The notes beneath the pieces were generated by a model. The model was not told the DNA's origin. It saw nothing but the letters and a program-made list of their open reading frames with translations, and made no database searches. 64,000 nt of DNA from contig VZRN01004413.1 in the NCBI GenBank assembly GCA_013397935.1, positions 441,439 through 505,438 on the forward strand. Direction: 5' to 3'. This DNA comes from Dasyornis broadbenti. Its lineage: Eukaryota; Chordata; Aves; Passeriformes; Dasyornithidae. Shown here in pieces: positions 35,061-47,260 of this stretch. The stretch's first letter is position 1. Each line of letters starts with the position of its first letter. A program made the position numbers and the translations under genes.

Positions 35061-38000
35061 AAAATATTAATAGATATCTGGAACAGTTTTATTGCACAGG
35101 CTGTCAGTCTTATGAACGATTACATCACAATGGGAAGGAGGGTAAGAGAATCCGCCCAGACACTGGTGACCTGCTGCACTGAGCAGCATCATGAAAATCT
35201 AATGGCAGATAGCGAGAGTGAACATTATAGCAAGACCGGAGTGGGAGTGGAGGGGCTTTACTGGGAGTGCTGGCAATAAATTTCATGACGTCCAACATGT
35301 TAATTATGTAAGTCTAAGGAGGGTGTACTTGCAGTCCTACACAGTTACAGACTTCAAACAACAGCAGAGAGGAGTCACAGGAGGGGCAAAGAGACCTGTT
35401 ATCCTTTTTTTTGTTTTTTATGGTCATAATTGTCATGAAATGACTACCCTTATAAAGACAAGCCACACTGAAGTTAGCTCAGAAGTCAGTCTCTTTCTCG
35501 AAATTACCCTTCTTCCCTTGCTCACCCTCACCATGTTGTTTTTGTGTGGTTACTTGTGAGTGCTAAGGCTGCTTTCATTAATTTTTAACTTGAATCAGCA
35601 AAGCCTCAAAGTATCTATTTGGGGGAGAGGAGATGCAACATATTACAGTTAGGAGAACTAAAATGCGATAGCGGGTTTGATCCTTTGCCCATGTGTTCCA
35701 TTCAAAGGTTAGTCAATGACAACCACAGGGCTGAGAATAGTGGTGCATTTTGGGTGGACTTGAACAAGTCTAACTGTGAACTTGATCCTAAGTCCATGCA
35801 CATATATCAGTCAAGTGTTGATTAAATAAAAAAACCCAACATCCTGATTTTGTTTCAATTTAACAGTTTTAATCTTCCATTTAAGACAGAGACAGTCTTT
35901 CAGACAGCACACACCCTTAGGAGACACTCAAAGAAATTTCAATCAGTTTTGAAACAGTTCTGCAAACTGAGATGGAAAAGCTGCTGGCATGACTATGGAT
36001 TCACAGTCCATCTGAAAAATATTCTGGAAAAAATATCTGAGTTGAAGCTGGAGTCCTGAAGTACCTTCAAGTCTCAGCCAACCTTTGTGACTAGGACAGA
36101 GAACCAAATTTTAGTCTGTTCGAAAGGAAATATCCTATTATGCCTTAATTTTCTGCATTGCAGAGACATGGTAAAGCAAATGGATCTGTCACTTCACCTT
36201 GGTTTTGCAGAGGATTGTCTGCATCCAAATGGCAGTGCCAGAGGAACAGCAGTAACCTTCCCGTGGCACCGCTCACCAAAAATCTCTCTGCCAAAAATCT
36301 CTCACCCAAATCAGCCAACTTTAGACAGGAGTCTTTCAAAGCAGAGAAAACTAGTCCTGCATGGTTTATGCACTGCCTTTTTCATCTGTTAGCTGAGGTA
36401 ATTTCAAGTCTGGGTACCTATAAGGGCAAAAAACTTGTGCAGGCTCTCCATACTCATCTGCTTTGAACTTGGAGACAGAGTTAAAACACATTCAGGAGAA
36501 AAGCATAGCGCTCAGAGGTACCAGGCAGTTCTGATTCTTAAAGCATGTGGCAAGGTAGCATGGAAACTCTCACACTGCTCCTGCCTAAGGAAAGGTTTGG
36601 GACTATTAATATCCAACTGCAAGAATAACTTCAGCAGGAACTCGTGCTGGATTAAACACCAGTTGTAGGACACACAGCAACCATTCCACTCCTTCCTTAG
36701 CTGCTTTTTTATATAATTGCAATCACAACAGCTTTCTGCTGTACAGACAGAAAAAGACACATCCACTGTGGCCGAGGAACCTGCCCAGGGCAAAGCTGAG
36801 ATGCTCTGGTGGTGAACACCAGGCCAGGACTGATGCTTTCCCAGTGGAGGCACTGATGTACTGACCCTTTCCCATTTTCAGGGGCGTGGTGACGGATGAC
36901 TCAAGAGCACAAGTGAAGAGTCTGCCTCAAGCAGCAGTATTTGTGTCATTTCCCTTGTGTTCCTCTCCCTAGCATGAATGGATCTCGAATTACTTTTTAA
37001 AATAATTACTGTTTTTGTGTGAAAACACTTCATCTCAGCAATTGCACTATAGCTGTTATTTTATTGTGTTTGTAGAATAATAATAATAATAATAAAATCA
37101 GTTCTAGTATTCCCTGATGACACTTTAACCAATTCCAGCACCATATGTGCTAAATGGAGTCATTTGCTTTGGGCTGTGACTCTGCTTCCAAGGTGAATGA
37201 GCGAGAGCTGCCCTATGACTTCGTGTCGGATGTGCTGGGACACTGAAGTTGCCAGCAGTAAAACCCCTGTGGTCTCCTTGGGTATAGGACACACTGGAAA
37301 ATGGGAAGACTTCTAAAACCATTCCATTCCACAGCCAGTTTACAGTTAATTCTCGGGACTGGCCTGTTGGGCAAGTCGAAGTTACAAAAGGACACTTGGA
37401 GTGCACAGGAGAGAGAGCAGGGACAGCAATGACCCAGCATGGCTCGGAGGGGAGTGAGGTAGGGACCCCACAGTCAAGTGCCAATCCAGGAACTTGATGA
37501 CCCATTCAAGACGCTCCAAGCCACTCTAGGAGTAAAGAGCATTCAGCTGCATCAAGGACATAAATAGTCATATTTTCTCCAAGTGTGAAGTGAAAATTCA
37601 TTTTTAATGGTTGAAAGAGTTTTGAAGATGAAGAATACCTTTAAAACATCAATCTCTTCATTGCTTTCTTCATTGGCGTGACTGCAGCTGGCAAGGGGAT
37701 GCAGGAGGGATCCATGTACCTTCACACTACAAGCAGGTTATGGATGAACCACGTGATTTCCTATTTTATCCATCCTTATTGGGCTCATGTTTCCTGTAAA
37801 GGATTTTGACTAATTGTGGTTTCGACAAGAATGGCATCATGTGCTGCTTTGTGAGTGAACAAGCTCAGGTCCGTAAGTCAGACGGTCGGTCTGGAAAACA
37901 GATCCATATTCCTAATCCTTAAGGCTGATATAAAGCAGAGATAAGTGTGTTTGTGATGTGGAGGTTACTCTGAGTAAATATCATTTGAGAGAAAAGAATT

Positions 38001-39939
38001 GTCTCAAGAACTCCTGAGATAGAAAAACTGCAAACAAGATGTCCTAGGAACAAGGATTTTTAAGAAGTGGATCATCTGATTTTTTTCTTCTTCTTCTTTT
38101 ATATTTTCAGACTTGAAAGCAACTATTTCACCTCTCAATTTATGTTCAGATTTATGGTCCTTGAGTTGCAAGAGGGATTTTTTTCTTTATTTACTCCTCT
38201 GACCAGCTCTCCACAGAAAGCTGGAACTGAATAAGTTTCTAGCAGGAACCACAAAAAGATTGATTATCTGATGCTTTTCTTGCCACCAACCAAAGCAGAA
38301 GAACCTCCTGCCTTAGAAGAAATATCTTTTCAATTCAGCTTGTTATTCAAGCACAAAGTGGATAAGCTGTGTTTGAACTTGGAAACACCTGAGCCTGAAC
38401 TAAGCTTCGAAGGTTGCAAAGAGCTTGCATCTCACTAGTCTAACTCATTTTTGGCTCAGACATTTTCCAGTTAAGGCATCAAATACCATATGACACCATA
38501 CAATCTATCTTTCAGGCATCTTCAGCAGCAGCACTTGTTCCTCTGCTTCTTCTGGTCATTTTAGACCTTTAAGTACATCTTTCATCAAAGTACTTAATGG
38601 CAGAGAGATTTTCCAATATCTCACAACATGCAAACTCCTGAGTCCTGTTCAAACAACTGCAGGCAGTTACAGCAGCCCTGTGATCATTCTGCAGCTATTA
38701 AACTTTAGGTCTGATTAGCAGCAGAGGTATTTTGTCTCTGTTTTTATTTCTCTCATTTACCCCTCAGAATAAAACATACATCCTGTTCAGCCACTCAACT
38801 TCATTATTAGTATTGATCAGCTATAGGAAATATTGGTTTTATTTATTTATTAAATTTCAGCTGGACCTTCTCGCTCCCTCCCGCCGGTCTGAGGTGTTGG
38901 GAAAGCTCTCCACAGCACTGCTTTTGCACTGCAGAGCTAGCTGTATCAGCATCCCGCTCCCGAGCAACCTGGTACCCACAGCACACACCACACCACGAGT
39001 GAGAGACCCAGAAAATCTATATTGCTGTTTTCAAGGGAAAAAAAAACACCCTGAAATGTAGGGGAGTTATGAAAGAGGAAAACTAAGAGTCCACAGTGAG
39101 CCGTTTTGCAGCCAGCTTTGGTAATTTTGCTGTTCATAGTTACAGCAGTTCTGCCACTTTAGCGCTTCCTCATAACAAATCAAACACACCTAGAGAAAAG
39201 TCCACCAAATATTGAGTCAGCAAACCAGATTTCTTGAGGGATCCATCTCTGCACTAATTGAGCTCTCTAACTAACCCAAACGGTCAGAAGGATCCAAGTT
39301 TCAGCCTGGCTTTGGAGATAGTCACAGGTACTTCCCCCAAGATGTACCAGGATACCCGGATGCTGCTCTGGGCAGGGAAGTGCTGGGAGCGTAAACCACA
39401 GGGAAAATTAGTTGAAAGTAGCTGACAAAAATAAAGAAAATGAATTGCACAGATCACATCCACAGCACACAGATGAGGTGTTAGAGGCTACTTGTACATG
39501 ACACGGGGGTGCAGGGTCATAAAAACCTGTGTAGGACTTTGTCCTCCCTGTCAGCTCAGAGAAACCCTGCAGAGCACCAGTCTCTGGCCTTGAGAACATA
39601 AATAATCATTTTAGAAACAGATTCGGTTTGGATGCCTACAGACACCCAGCCCTGGCTTTGCAGTGGGTCAGAGGCTGCTCAGCCACCCCTGCCTCTGCTA
39701 CCCATCACACTCACTGCAGGTCCCCGTATCAGTCACAGTGTCACTTGCCATCATACAGTTTCTCTAGAGGATAAATTATGTAAACCTCAAACCTTCCCTT
39801 TATTTAGACAGTTTGAGTCCAAGACTCGCAGACAATTAGTGTTTGTTTCTAGGTAACTCAAGTTTAATTTCTAAATGAGTCTTCAGCCTGCAGATTTGGT
39901 TCTCATGCAGAACACCACCTCCTACAGCTGTTTTAACCT
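35061..39939. other. Non-coding, no gene recognised
   Basis: It contains the ATA microsatellite and a 15-base duplication at 36276-36305 (CCAAAAATCTCTCTG then CCAAAAATCTCTCAC). Frames of up to 126 codons (37125-37505, minus) have no recognisable content. Confidence 0.5.
37075..37096. repeat. (ATA)n trinucleotide microsatellite
   Basis: About seven consecutive ATA units beginning in GTAGAATAATAATAA. It directly follows an AT-rich block. Confidence 0.9.
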
Positions 39940-40340
39940 TTTTTGTAAGGCAACAACTAACTGCAGATGTATAATTTATTAATAAGTGCTTTTCTTACCA
40001 GGGAGAGCTAATCCAGGTAATCAAGGCTCTCACAGGGAAGAGCTCAACCAGAGGCACTTCCAAGCACAAGCCCCATTTATGTAAAGTATCATACAATATT
40101 ATTTTATACTTCCAGTTTTGAAAGGCTGTGTACATTTTCCCATTAGACTAACAAATTACAGCAATTGTGGTCAGCAGTGTGAAGGTTTCCCTGCAGAGCA
40201 TTTGCCCCCCGGGAGGAAGGAAATCAGAGGGGTGCTAAAGCAATATTGTGCCTTCCACTCTGTGCTCTGAGTGGCCTGATAATGGTTAGCTAAGGCAAGC
40301 TGTAAAACTGCCATTACTGCCACCACTGGGTCTTACTGTG
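39940..40340. promoter_or_regulatory. Candidate conserved non-coding block (motif-based)
   Basis: It has TATAATTTATTAATAAGTGC near 39970, GAGCTAATCCAGGTAATC near 40004, CCCATTAGACTAAC near 40139, CTGATAATGGTTAGC near 40276 and GCCATTACTGCC near 40310. There are no simple repeats and no protein-like frame. Confidence 0.25.
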
Positions 40341-41394
40341 TCTCAGTAACCCTCCTGCAAAGGGACAGGAAAAAAAGAAAATCAGAATAGTAAAAAGGAG
40401 CTAAGTGAACAGATAGGGGATATTTAACAACCTGAACTTGCTATTCCTATGGATGTTTTTAAAAATACATTGCTGTGACTTTAAATTCAGGTGCTGTTGA
40501 ATCCATTCAGGAGGAAACATTTCCCCAGGGTCTTCTATGCTGAGGTCCCAGGCAGATCCAAACCCTTCTGAAGAGGCTGTAGGGCATCTTATATTTTGAT
40601 TTTTGTCTGGATTACAGTGTAAGAGCCAGAACAGCATCAAGGGGCTGCTCTTGATTTTCCCAGGAATCACTAAGAGCAAGTAACCAGAAGCTGATCAGAA
40701 AGCCTGTCCTGACGACTGCTGGTTCCCTTTTCCAGATTCATGGTGTAGGTTGGATAGCTCAGATACTGTCTGAAGAACACCAATCAAAAATTTTTGTGTT
40801 GGTCCTAAGGTTCAGTTTAGGGTCCCTCATCTGTGTTTTGCAATACAGGGGCTTTGTTTTGACACCTTCCTGTCACAAAATAGAAAAGCTCGGAATTTTA
40901 TACTGGATAGCACAGGGATAAATGCACATGATACACAATATTTGCTATATGTTACGTGTGGGACACAACCTACAACATACACGTATTTTATACGAACATG
41001 GTATTGGTTATAGCAGGCACCTGAATGTATCAAAGAGCAGCTGGAGAGCATCTGTCTACACATTAAACAGGTTCGATTCCAAAGTGCTGCAAGTCTCAGC
41101 TTTATGCATATGTGTGGTTTCTCTTCTGCTGGATCTCACTGCAGAGGCAACATTACAGAACAGGTGTGAATCAATAATGTTATTGAATCGCTTCAAGTGT
41201 TAGAAAACAAGAGCATTCAAATGACAGAAGCAAATGGGACATTTTCATTATATGCCTCACTACGTGTTCTCTTGTTGAGCTATAAAATAAACTTTGTAAA
41301 CTTTTGTGTTGGGATTTGGGTTTTTTTAAAGTACACTGAATATGTAAAAAAAGTGCCTGCAGCACTGAACCATTGCAGTCTCACATGTAAATGA
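40341..41394. other. Non-coding, no gene recognised
   Basis: Frames of up to 93 codons are unrecognised. A perfect B-box-like GGTTCGATTCC lies near 41069 but has no tRNA fold. Confidence 0.55.
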
Positions 41395-41535
41395 AAGAAC
41401 ATGTTTTGAACATGTAAATTATCCAGCTATAATCCATATTTATCAGAGCTGTTCCAGGATTTTACATGAAATATGCATTATAAGTTCTTGTGAACACTTG
41501 CCCTTTAAAGCATATCAAAGCATCATTTAACCACA
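41395..41535. promoter_or_regulatory. Candidate conserved non-coding element (motif-based)
   Basis: GAACATGTAAATTATCC, AGCTATAATCCATATTTATC, ATGAAATATGCATTATAAG (octamer-like ATATGCAT) and further cores lie in about 140 bases. It continues into an unusually A/C-rich strand (41560-41690). Confidence 0.25.
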
Positions 41536-43129
41536 GAAAGTTTCTTTTGAACAAAAAAATGTACTAAAATATACTTAACAGACTACACCAAAACATACTG
41601 GCATGTACTCCATAACATATGCACAACACAGGCAAACGCGTTCAACATATCATACAAACACGCAGAAAATGTCTTGCACAGTGACTATTTCATGTCAAAA
41701 AATGTCGACAGGACAAGCTTACTCACAATAATAACTTATAATGAAATTCATGAAGGAGAGGCTGTCTTTGGATAATGTGGATAACTTTAGGAGTCTGATA
41801 AACCAGGAAAGGTCAGGAGCTATAACCTTTGTTATTCTGGGTGCTGTATGTTCACAGTGCAAGCTCACCTGGACCCCACTGCCTGCAGCCAAGACTGGTA
41901 GAGAAAGAAAAACATCACCTCTTCTGTTGTATTTCCTTGAGTCTTAGGTCCAGGACTTCAAGTAACAACTCCAGTCTAACCCAAGGTACCTGAGATGCAG
42001 CCAGGACCTAAAGAAAGCTTTCTTGAACCAGCTTAGAAGTGACTGAGCTACCCATGGGCACAGGTTCTGCTGCTGCTTTTGACATCCTTGCACAGACATC
42101 AGGAAGATCACAACTTTAGCCATCACCTACACATGGATCCAGTTCTAAAAAAGCAAAACTCTCATTTCAGTGCCACCCCGCAGATACACTGGCCAGGCAA
42201 GAGGGATTCTCTCAGCCTGCTGACAGCAGAAGTGTTTTGCAATTCCATCTCCTGCTTCATGAAATTTGCACTATACCCACATTTATTATTTGGCCCCATT
42301 TTGGCATCTCTGAAATTCTGAAACTAAAAATTGCTTTTTCTTATGCAGTGCTCACCTGACAATGTGAAATGCCATTCCTTACCAAACACCCTTTTTAACA
42401 TTATCTGCTTGATCTTTTCTTTCGTTTTTTAACCTGAACATAATGAAAAGCAATATTCTAAAGAATATGTCCAGACACTGTGGTAAAATTGTCAAAGTCA
42501 CAATATTTTAATGGACTTGGAATTTGAATGTCTATACTTGAAAGCCTGGTTTATTTTGACAATATTGCTTTTTCTCCATAGTTACCTCTGACCTCCAGTA
42601 TTACTCTCAGTGGATTATTTTTTCACTGAGGGAGATGCTTAAGCATGGACCAGAGTAGATAAGTGATATGGTCAAATCACTGCTGGCAAATCCTGGAATT
42701 ACTGACCACTTTAATAGCTCCTGCTGACCTTCAGATGAAACTTCACCTTTGGTTATTAACATGCCTCTCTACTTTTATGATTTTTTTGGAACATAATTTG
42801 TAACAGTTTTTATCGGCACAGAGCAAGCGTTAGGCTTTTAAAAATGTGAGTTATCTTTTTTACAACTGCTAACAATTACACATCGTAGAACAGACCAGCC
42901 CAAAAACCAATTATGAAAAGAACCAGCACGGGAAGTGCACTCGCTCTTGAAGTTTGAATTACAGATTTCTGAACTAAAACTGTGCCACAACCCCGCGTGC
43001 AGGAGCTGGAAACAAGAAACCAAACTTTGAAAGGTCTTGTAAGATCCGTGAGATAAGATAAGGGCGTAGAAATTAATTGCCCTTGTTTTGTATTAAAATC
43101 TGATAAAGGGCTGGCAACGCACTCAAGAT
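41536..43129. other. Non-coding, strand-asymmetric start
   Basis: The plus strand is strikingly A/C-rich at 41560-41690. The rest is mixed AT-rich sequence with no gene. Confidence 0.5.
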
Positions 43130-43430
43130 CAGAGCAGACAGCGAGGGCGCATCTTGTGTCACAAACCAGGCTTTGTGGTGGTGCAGGCACCTGGCTCCAT
43201 GAGCTGGAGCCTGCGGAGCAGCATCCTGCACCCGCAGCCCCTGGCAGCCCAGCCTCGGGCAGCCAGGGCTCCATCCCAGGCTCGGGAGCTCCAGGGAGCC
43301 CTTCCCTGGCCACCGGAGGGCTTGGCGCCGGCCCCGGTGATTCAGAGCGATGACATTTTGCGAGCAGATTGTACAAGCACAAGCAGCAAACCTGAGCCGG
43401 GGAAACGGTGCCAAAAGGCTTTCAGATGAT
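43130..43430. other. CpG-richer GC block, island-like
   Basis: About 14 CpGs fall in 300 bases (GCGAGGGCGC, GGCGCCGGCCCCGG, AGCGATG, TGCGAG, GCCGGGGAAACGG), well above the rest of the window. Open frames on both strands reach 91-168 codons. The 168-codon minus frame (42876-43382) is rich in P, G, A and S at its start and turns into unrelated AT-rich translation later, so it is not persuasive as a protein. It could be a small CpG island such as an lncRNA promoter, or the GC-rich shoulder of the next element. Confidence 0.4.
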
Positions 43431-43560
43431 CAGAGCAATATGCCAGTCACTTAGAGGTCGATTGACCAATTAACGATTAGATTTGGAGAGCAGGCATGTC
43501 ATTTCAGATCATGATTTGCCAAAGTATCAACAATGTGGAAAGTTTTAATTTAAGAGCAGT
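43431..43560. promoter_or_regulatory. Candidate conserved non-coding element (motif-based)
   Basis: It contains CAGATGATCAGAGCAATATG, AGGTCGATTGACCAATTAAC (a CCAAT and homeodomain overlap; TCGATTGA), CGATTAGATTTGG, CAGATCATGATTTGCC and TTTAATTTAAGAGC. It lies between a CpG-rich block and a poly-T run and is among the most element-like stretches of the window. Confidence 0.4.
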
Positions 43561-43571
43561 AATTTCTTTTT

Positions 43572-43590
43572 CTTTTTTTTTTTTTTTTTT
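43572..43590. repeat. Poly-T run
   Basis: A 19-base T run preceded by TTTCTTTTTC, at the edge of a candidate conserved element. Confidence 0.9.
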
Positions 43591-46500
43591 CTTAAATACA
43601 TCCTGCCGTTTCTAGCCCCAGCTTCACACAGTGAGGTGCTGGCAGTAGGTCACAGCCCTGGGGACCGATTGCAGCTGGCAGAGTGACAAAAGCACTTCGA
43701 CAAAGCCCCCAGGAAACCAGTCCGGGCTTACAGCTTCATTTGCACACCACAGAGCTAAAGAAACGAGAGCAAACAGAGAAAGATTTTGCAAAGAGGTTGG
43801 GGATGAAGGCTTACAAAGTGAAAACTTATCTGCAGTTAGTGATGAGAGGCACCTCAGAGCAGGGTGGCTTTTCTAGTGGTGCAAGGTTCAAAGCAGATGG
43901 TGGGAATTTCCAGCCCGGTCCATGTCTAATTATAACCAATTTAAAAAGAACCGAAATATCTCAACTCAGGCCCTGGAGATCTGGACTTGTTCAGTCTCCT
44001 GTAGCAGTATTGTTGGCCTGAACTCCCAAGTGGGGCTTCTCAAGGCAGGAAAAAAACCATCTCACCTGCCCTGCTGGACAGATGGAGGAGTCTGGGACTG
44101 GCACCAGCTCAAGGTACCTCCACAACAAACCCTGGCTGTGGAGCTGCCATGAGCCTTTCCTACGGGCTTGGGTAACCCACTGTGTCGTCATTTATGGTAA
44201 AAAAAACAGTGCTCTGTTAACTGAAAAAAAATTACAATAAAAACTGGTTTAGTAGAACTAGAGGTATCAACATTATGGCAAACTTGCTCAGAGTTACTTT
44301 ATTTGGGGCCAGGGCTACTTTGTGAGAAAAATGCTCCTAGGGTTCAAGGCCGTACAAATTAAAGGGAACATAGGATTTGAAAGATATTTGGTCACCTCTG
44401 CAGTGGGAGAGGACTGCTTCTTTGCCTAGAAATGTTATTTTATGGCCTGCATATGTGCAGCAAAGGCATCTCAAATAATGTTGTGGTGAAACAACAAACA
44501 AATGGTGCTACATGTAGTAACTCAAAGCTGTAGCAGCTTTGTATTTTTTCCAAAACTCTACTGATTCAGAGTTGTATCAATTTCAGGAGAAACAGAGGGA
44601 AAATGGCAAATGAAATAAACATTCATGAAAGCAATTCATGCTTGAAACTGAAATCTGTGAGTAACATCCTTTGAAAGTCTCTGACTGTGTTATTCTTGGA
44701 ACAGTGGGAGAACACAAGATGAACTCTGAAAAGCAGTTGTTTCTGGATGTCTGTTCTTCCTCCAGCTTAGACCCACCCCCAGCAAGGACAGCAACCTGGA
44801 CCCTTCAGAGTATCAGGGAATCTCACTCTCCTACATGAAGGGAACGACTCTAAAGGTGCAAACTGCAGGGCTGCCAAAGAAAGGCGTTTCCCAAGAAAGC
44901 TTTGCATCACTCTCTGCAGCAGACCCAGGCCACTGTGAACCAGATAACAGAAGTCTCACCAACAGTCTGACCCTGTATGTAGAATACACCTTTCCTGTTT
45001 TACAGTCCAGAAAAAGAATTAATGGAAAAACTGTCATGAGAAGCTACTGGACATGATGAAAACAGCAATTTGCTTGAGAATATTTTAATTGTCCTGTTTA
45101 CCCGAAACTCCCTGACTTCATCCTGAACTTTGCTTCAGCCAGATGATTAGGAACAGCCCTGTGCAACAATTATATTACATGCATACAGAGAATAATTTCT
45201 AGGAATTATATTAAATCGTAATAAATCACAACAGGTTGTGACAGGCTAAGCTTGTAAGTGCCTGAACAAGATTCATCCTGGACTTTTATAGTCTCACACA
45301 TGAGGTCTCACAAAGCAATAACCTCCACCACACTTCTCCAGGAGGTAAAATGTCAGTATTTAATAGAATATTTGACGCTGGTGCACGTGCTGCAGCACTG
45401 CCTTTGTCAGCCATGTGTGCCGGCACCTCAGCTGGCACGAGTGTGGCCAGGGGTAGGCCAGGAGCCCAGGAAGTGTCACTGTGCTCGAGTAGGTGGTGCT
45501 CCTCATTTAAGTCACCACTTAAACCTGTGTGCTCTCACCACACTTCAGAAGGTGTCATCTTGTGGAGACAGAATTGACATCCTGACCACCTCCAATCCTG
45601 AAAAGTTTCAGGTGGGAGGCTTTTTTCTTGTTCTCTTCAAATATACAGCTGCTTAACACAAGTGTTTCAGCACAGTTCTGATCTGGAGGGTGCCACTTTC
45701 TCCATGATCCTTCCTGCCACGGTGTTGGATGCACAAGATGCCGTTGGTGCTTGTCCAATGGGGTCTTGATTCTCTGTCCTGACACATTGTTTTACCCTGG
45801 CCAGGTTTGTACTCAAGTACGAAGGATCATGACTCCTGATCCACTTTCAGCAGTTCAAACACTTTCACTACAGACATTTTTATTGCCCTGGGGGTAGATG
45901 CTGTCCCTTAACCCAAGCCAATGACCTTTATATGATCAATTTCTGATATGCTGGGAAGTACCTTTATTAACCAGGGTTAATTTATTAACCAGCCTCAAGA
46001 TTTCAGTGACTCACAAAGCCCTCCAAGAACTTCTTCCAGGATGAGGTTTTGGCAAGAGGCCCAGGCAGCCCCTGTCACCAAGCCTTAGCAGCTTCCCACA
46101 AACATTTAGGAGTTTCAGTGCCCAGTGTCCTCTGCATCGCTTCTGTAAGCCATCTAAAGCACACCTTTGGTTTCTTTTCCAGAATAGCAATGGGACAAGG
46201 CAGAAAACAAGACAGAGGAACAGAGCGGGGGTATGGAGAGAAAATGATTTTAAAAATACAGACAGATTAAAACTCATTCATTTTAGCAGGCAAGTGAAGT
46301 TAGAAGAGTGAAGATTACTTAACCAATACATTTCTAACTGCTGATGTCTCTCCAAGTCATTTTGAACTGGAAATCCTTGAGAAGCTGTGGTGCTCATGTT
46401 CACTTTTGAAACACTTGACACTTCTATGAGGAACCCTTGGCTTTTAAGAGAAGAAAAACAGACACTGAGAATGGAACTGTCTGGTACTGCAATCCATAGA

Positions 46501-46789
46501 GAGATACAAAAGCGATGTAGCTCTGGCATCAACAGCATTATCAGAAACTTCTCAACAAGCTCTCAAAAGCAGAGATTATCCTCTGAACCCATGTCCCAGG
46601 CAGTCTGTGCTGAAAAGAGCCTCCCATCCTGGAACAGGGGGCTCTGTCCAGTGCCAGGCAGCACAACCCACCTGAGGCTGGGATCTGATTGCCTTTGCAG
46701 CTGTTGAATCAATGGGAGCTTCATCCACTTCAATGGAAGCCCTCTGGATTTATGCCAGAGCAACTGAAATTAGAAGCTTGCCCTAAGTG
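43591..46789. other. Non-coding, no gene recognised
   Basis: Frames reach 132 codons (45258-45656, plus), all unrecognised. The 12-base string TTTATTAACCAG recurs twice at 45963-45994. Confidence 0.5.
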
Positions 46790-47260
46790 GGTGGGAGCTC
46801 ACTATAAGACTAAATAAGGAGTGAGTCATTTTCAGAATTTTAAACTGAAAGGAGCCGCATTTGGCTGACCTCCTTTTTTTTCCACAGTGACGGCTTATTA
46901 GATTACAGCAGATAAGAACTGAGCTTTCTTATTGGTTTTTCATGGCAACGTGTCTGTGTAACTGACAAAGGTGGAAACACTGGTTCAAAAAGAAAAAAGA
47001 ATCCAAAGAAATATGTTTAAATGCTGTTTTAAACTGGAAGTTAATTTTGATATCTGAGGAGACAAACACTGGCTCAGCTTACTTGTGAGTGTTCCCATTT
47101 CCTCTAGAATACATCACGGGCCAAGTGACCCGAGAGGAACCGAGCATGAAGAGACAGGAAATCTCTTAGTGGATTTAGAGAAGCTGGTTGTTGATTGGAG
47201 GATTAGTTGCCAGTCTTAATTATCAAGTTTGATAATAATTTCTTTTTAGTGCCACTATTA
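46790..47260. promoter_or_regulatory. Candidate conserved non-coding block (motif-based)
   Basis: It holds CTATAAGACTAAATAAGG near 46802, GTGAGTCATTTTC (AP-1-like TGAGTCA, near 46822), GGCTTATTAGATTAC near 46892, TTATTGGTTTTTCATGGCAAC near 46929 (a reverse CCAAT box beside an RFX half-site CATGGCAAC), and GTTTGATAATAATTTC near 47226. There are no repeats. Pairing of CCAAT and RFX half-sites occurs in promoters and enhancers, but function here is inferred. Confidence 0.35.

Noticed and set aside
41065..41085. tRNA-like B box GGTTCGATTCC
   Set aside because: The flanking bases cannot form the T-arm stem, and no acceptor or anticodon arm can be drawn.
42876..43382. 168-codon minus-strand open frame, longest in the window
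   Set aside because: Its first half is GC-driven P/G/A/S sequence and its second half unrelated AT-rich translation. No domain or supported start.
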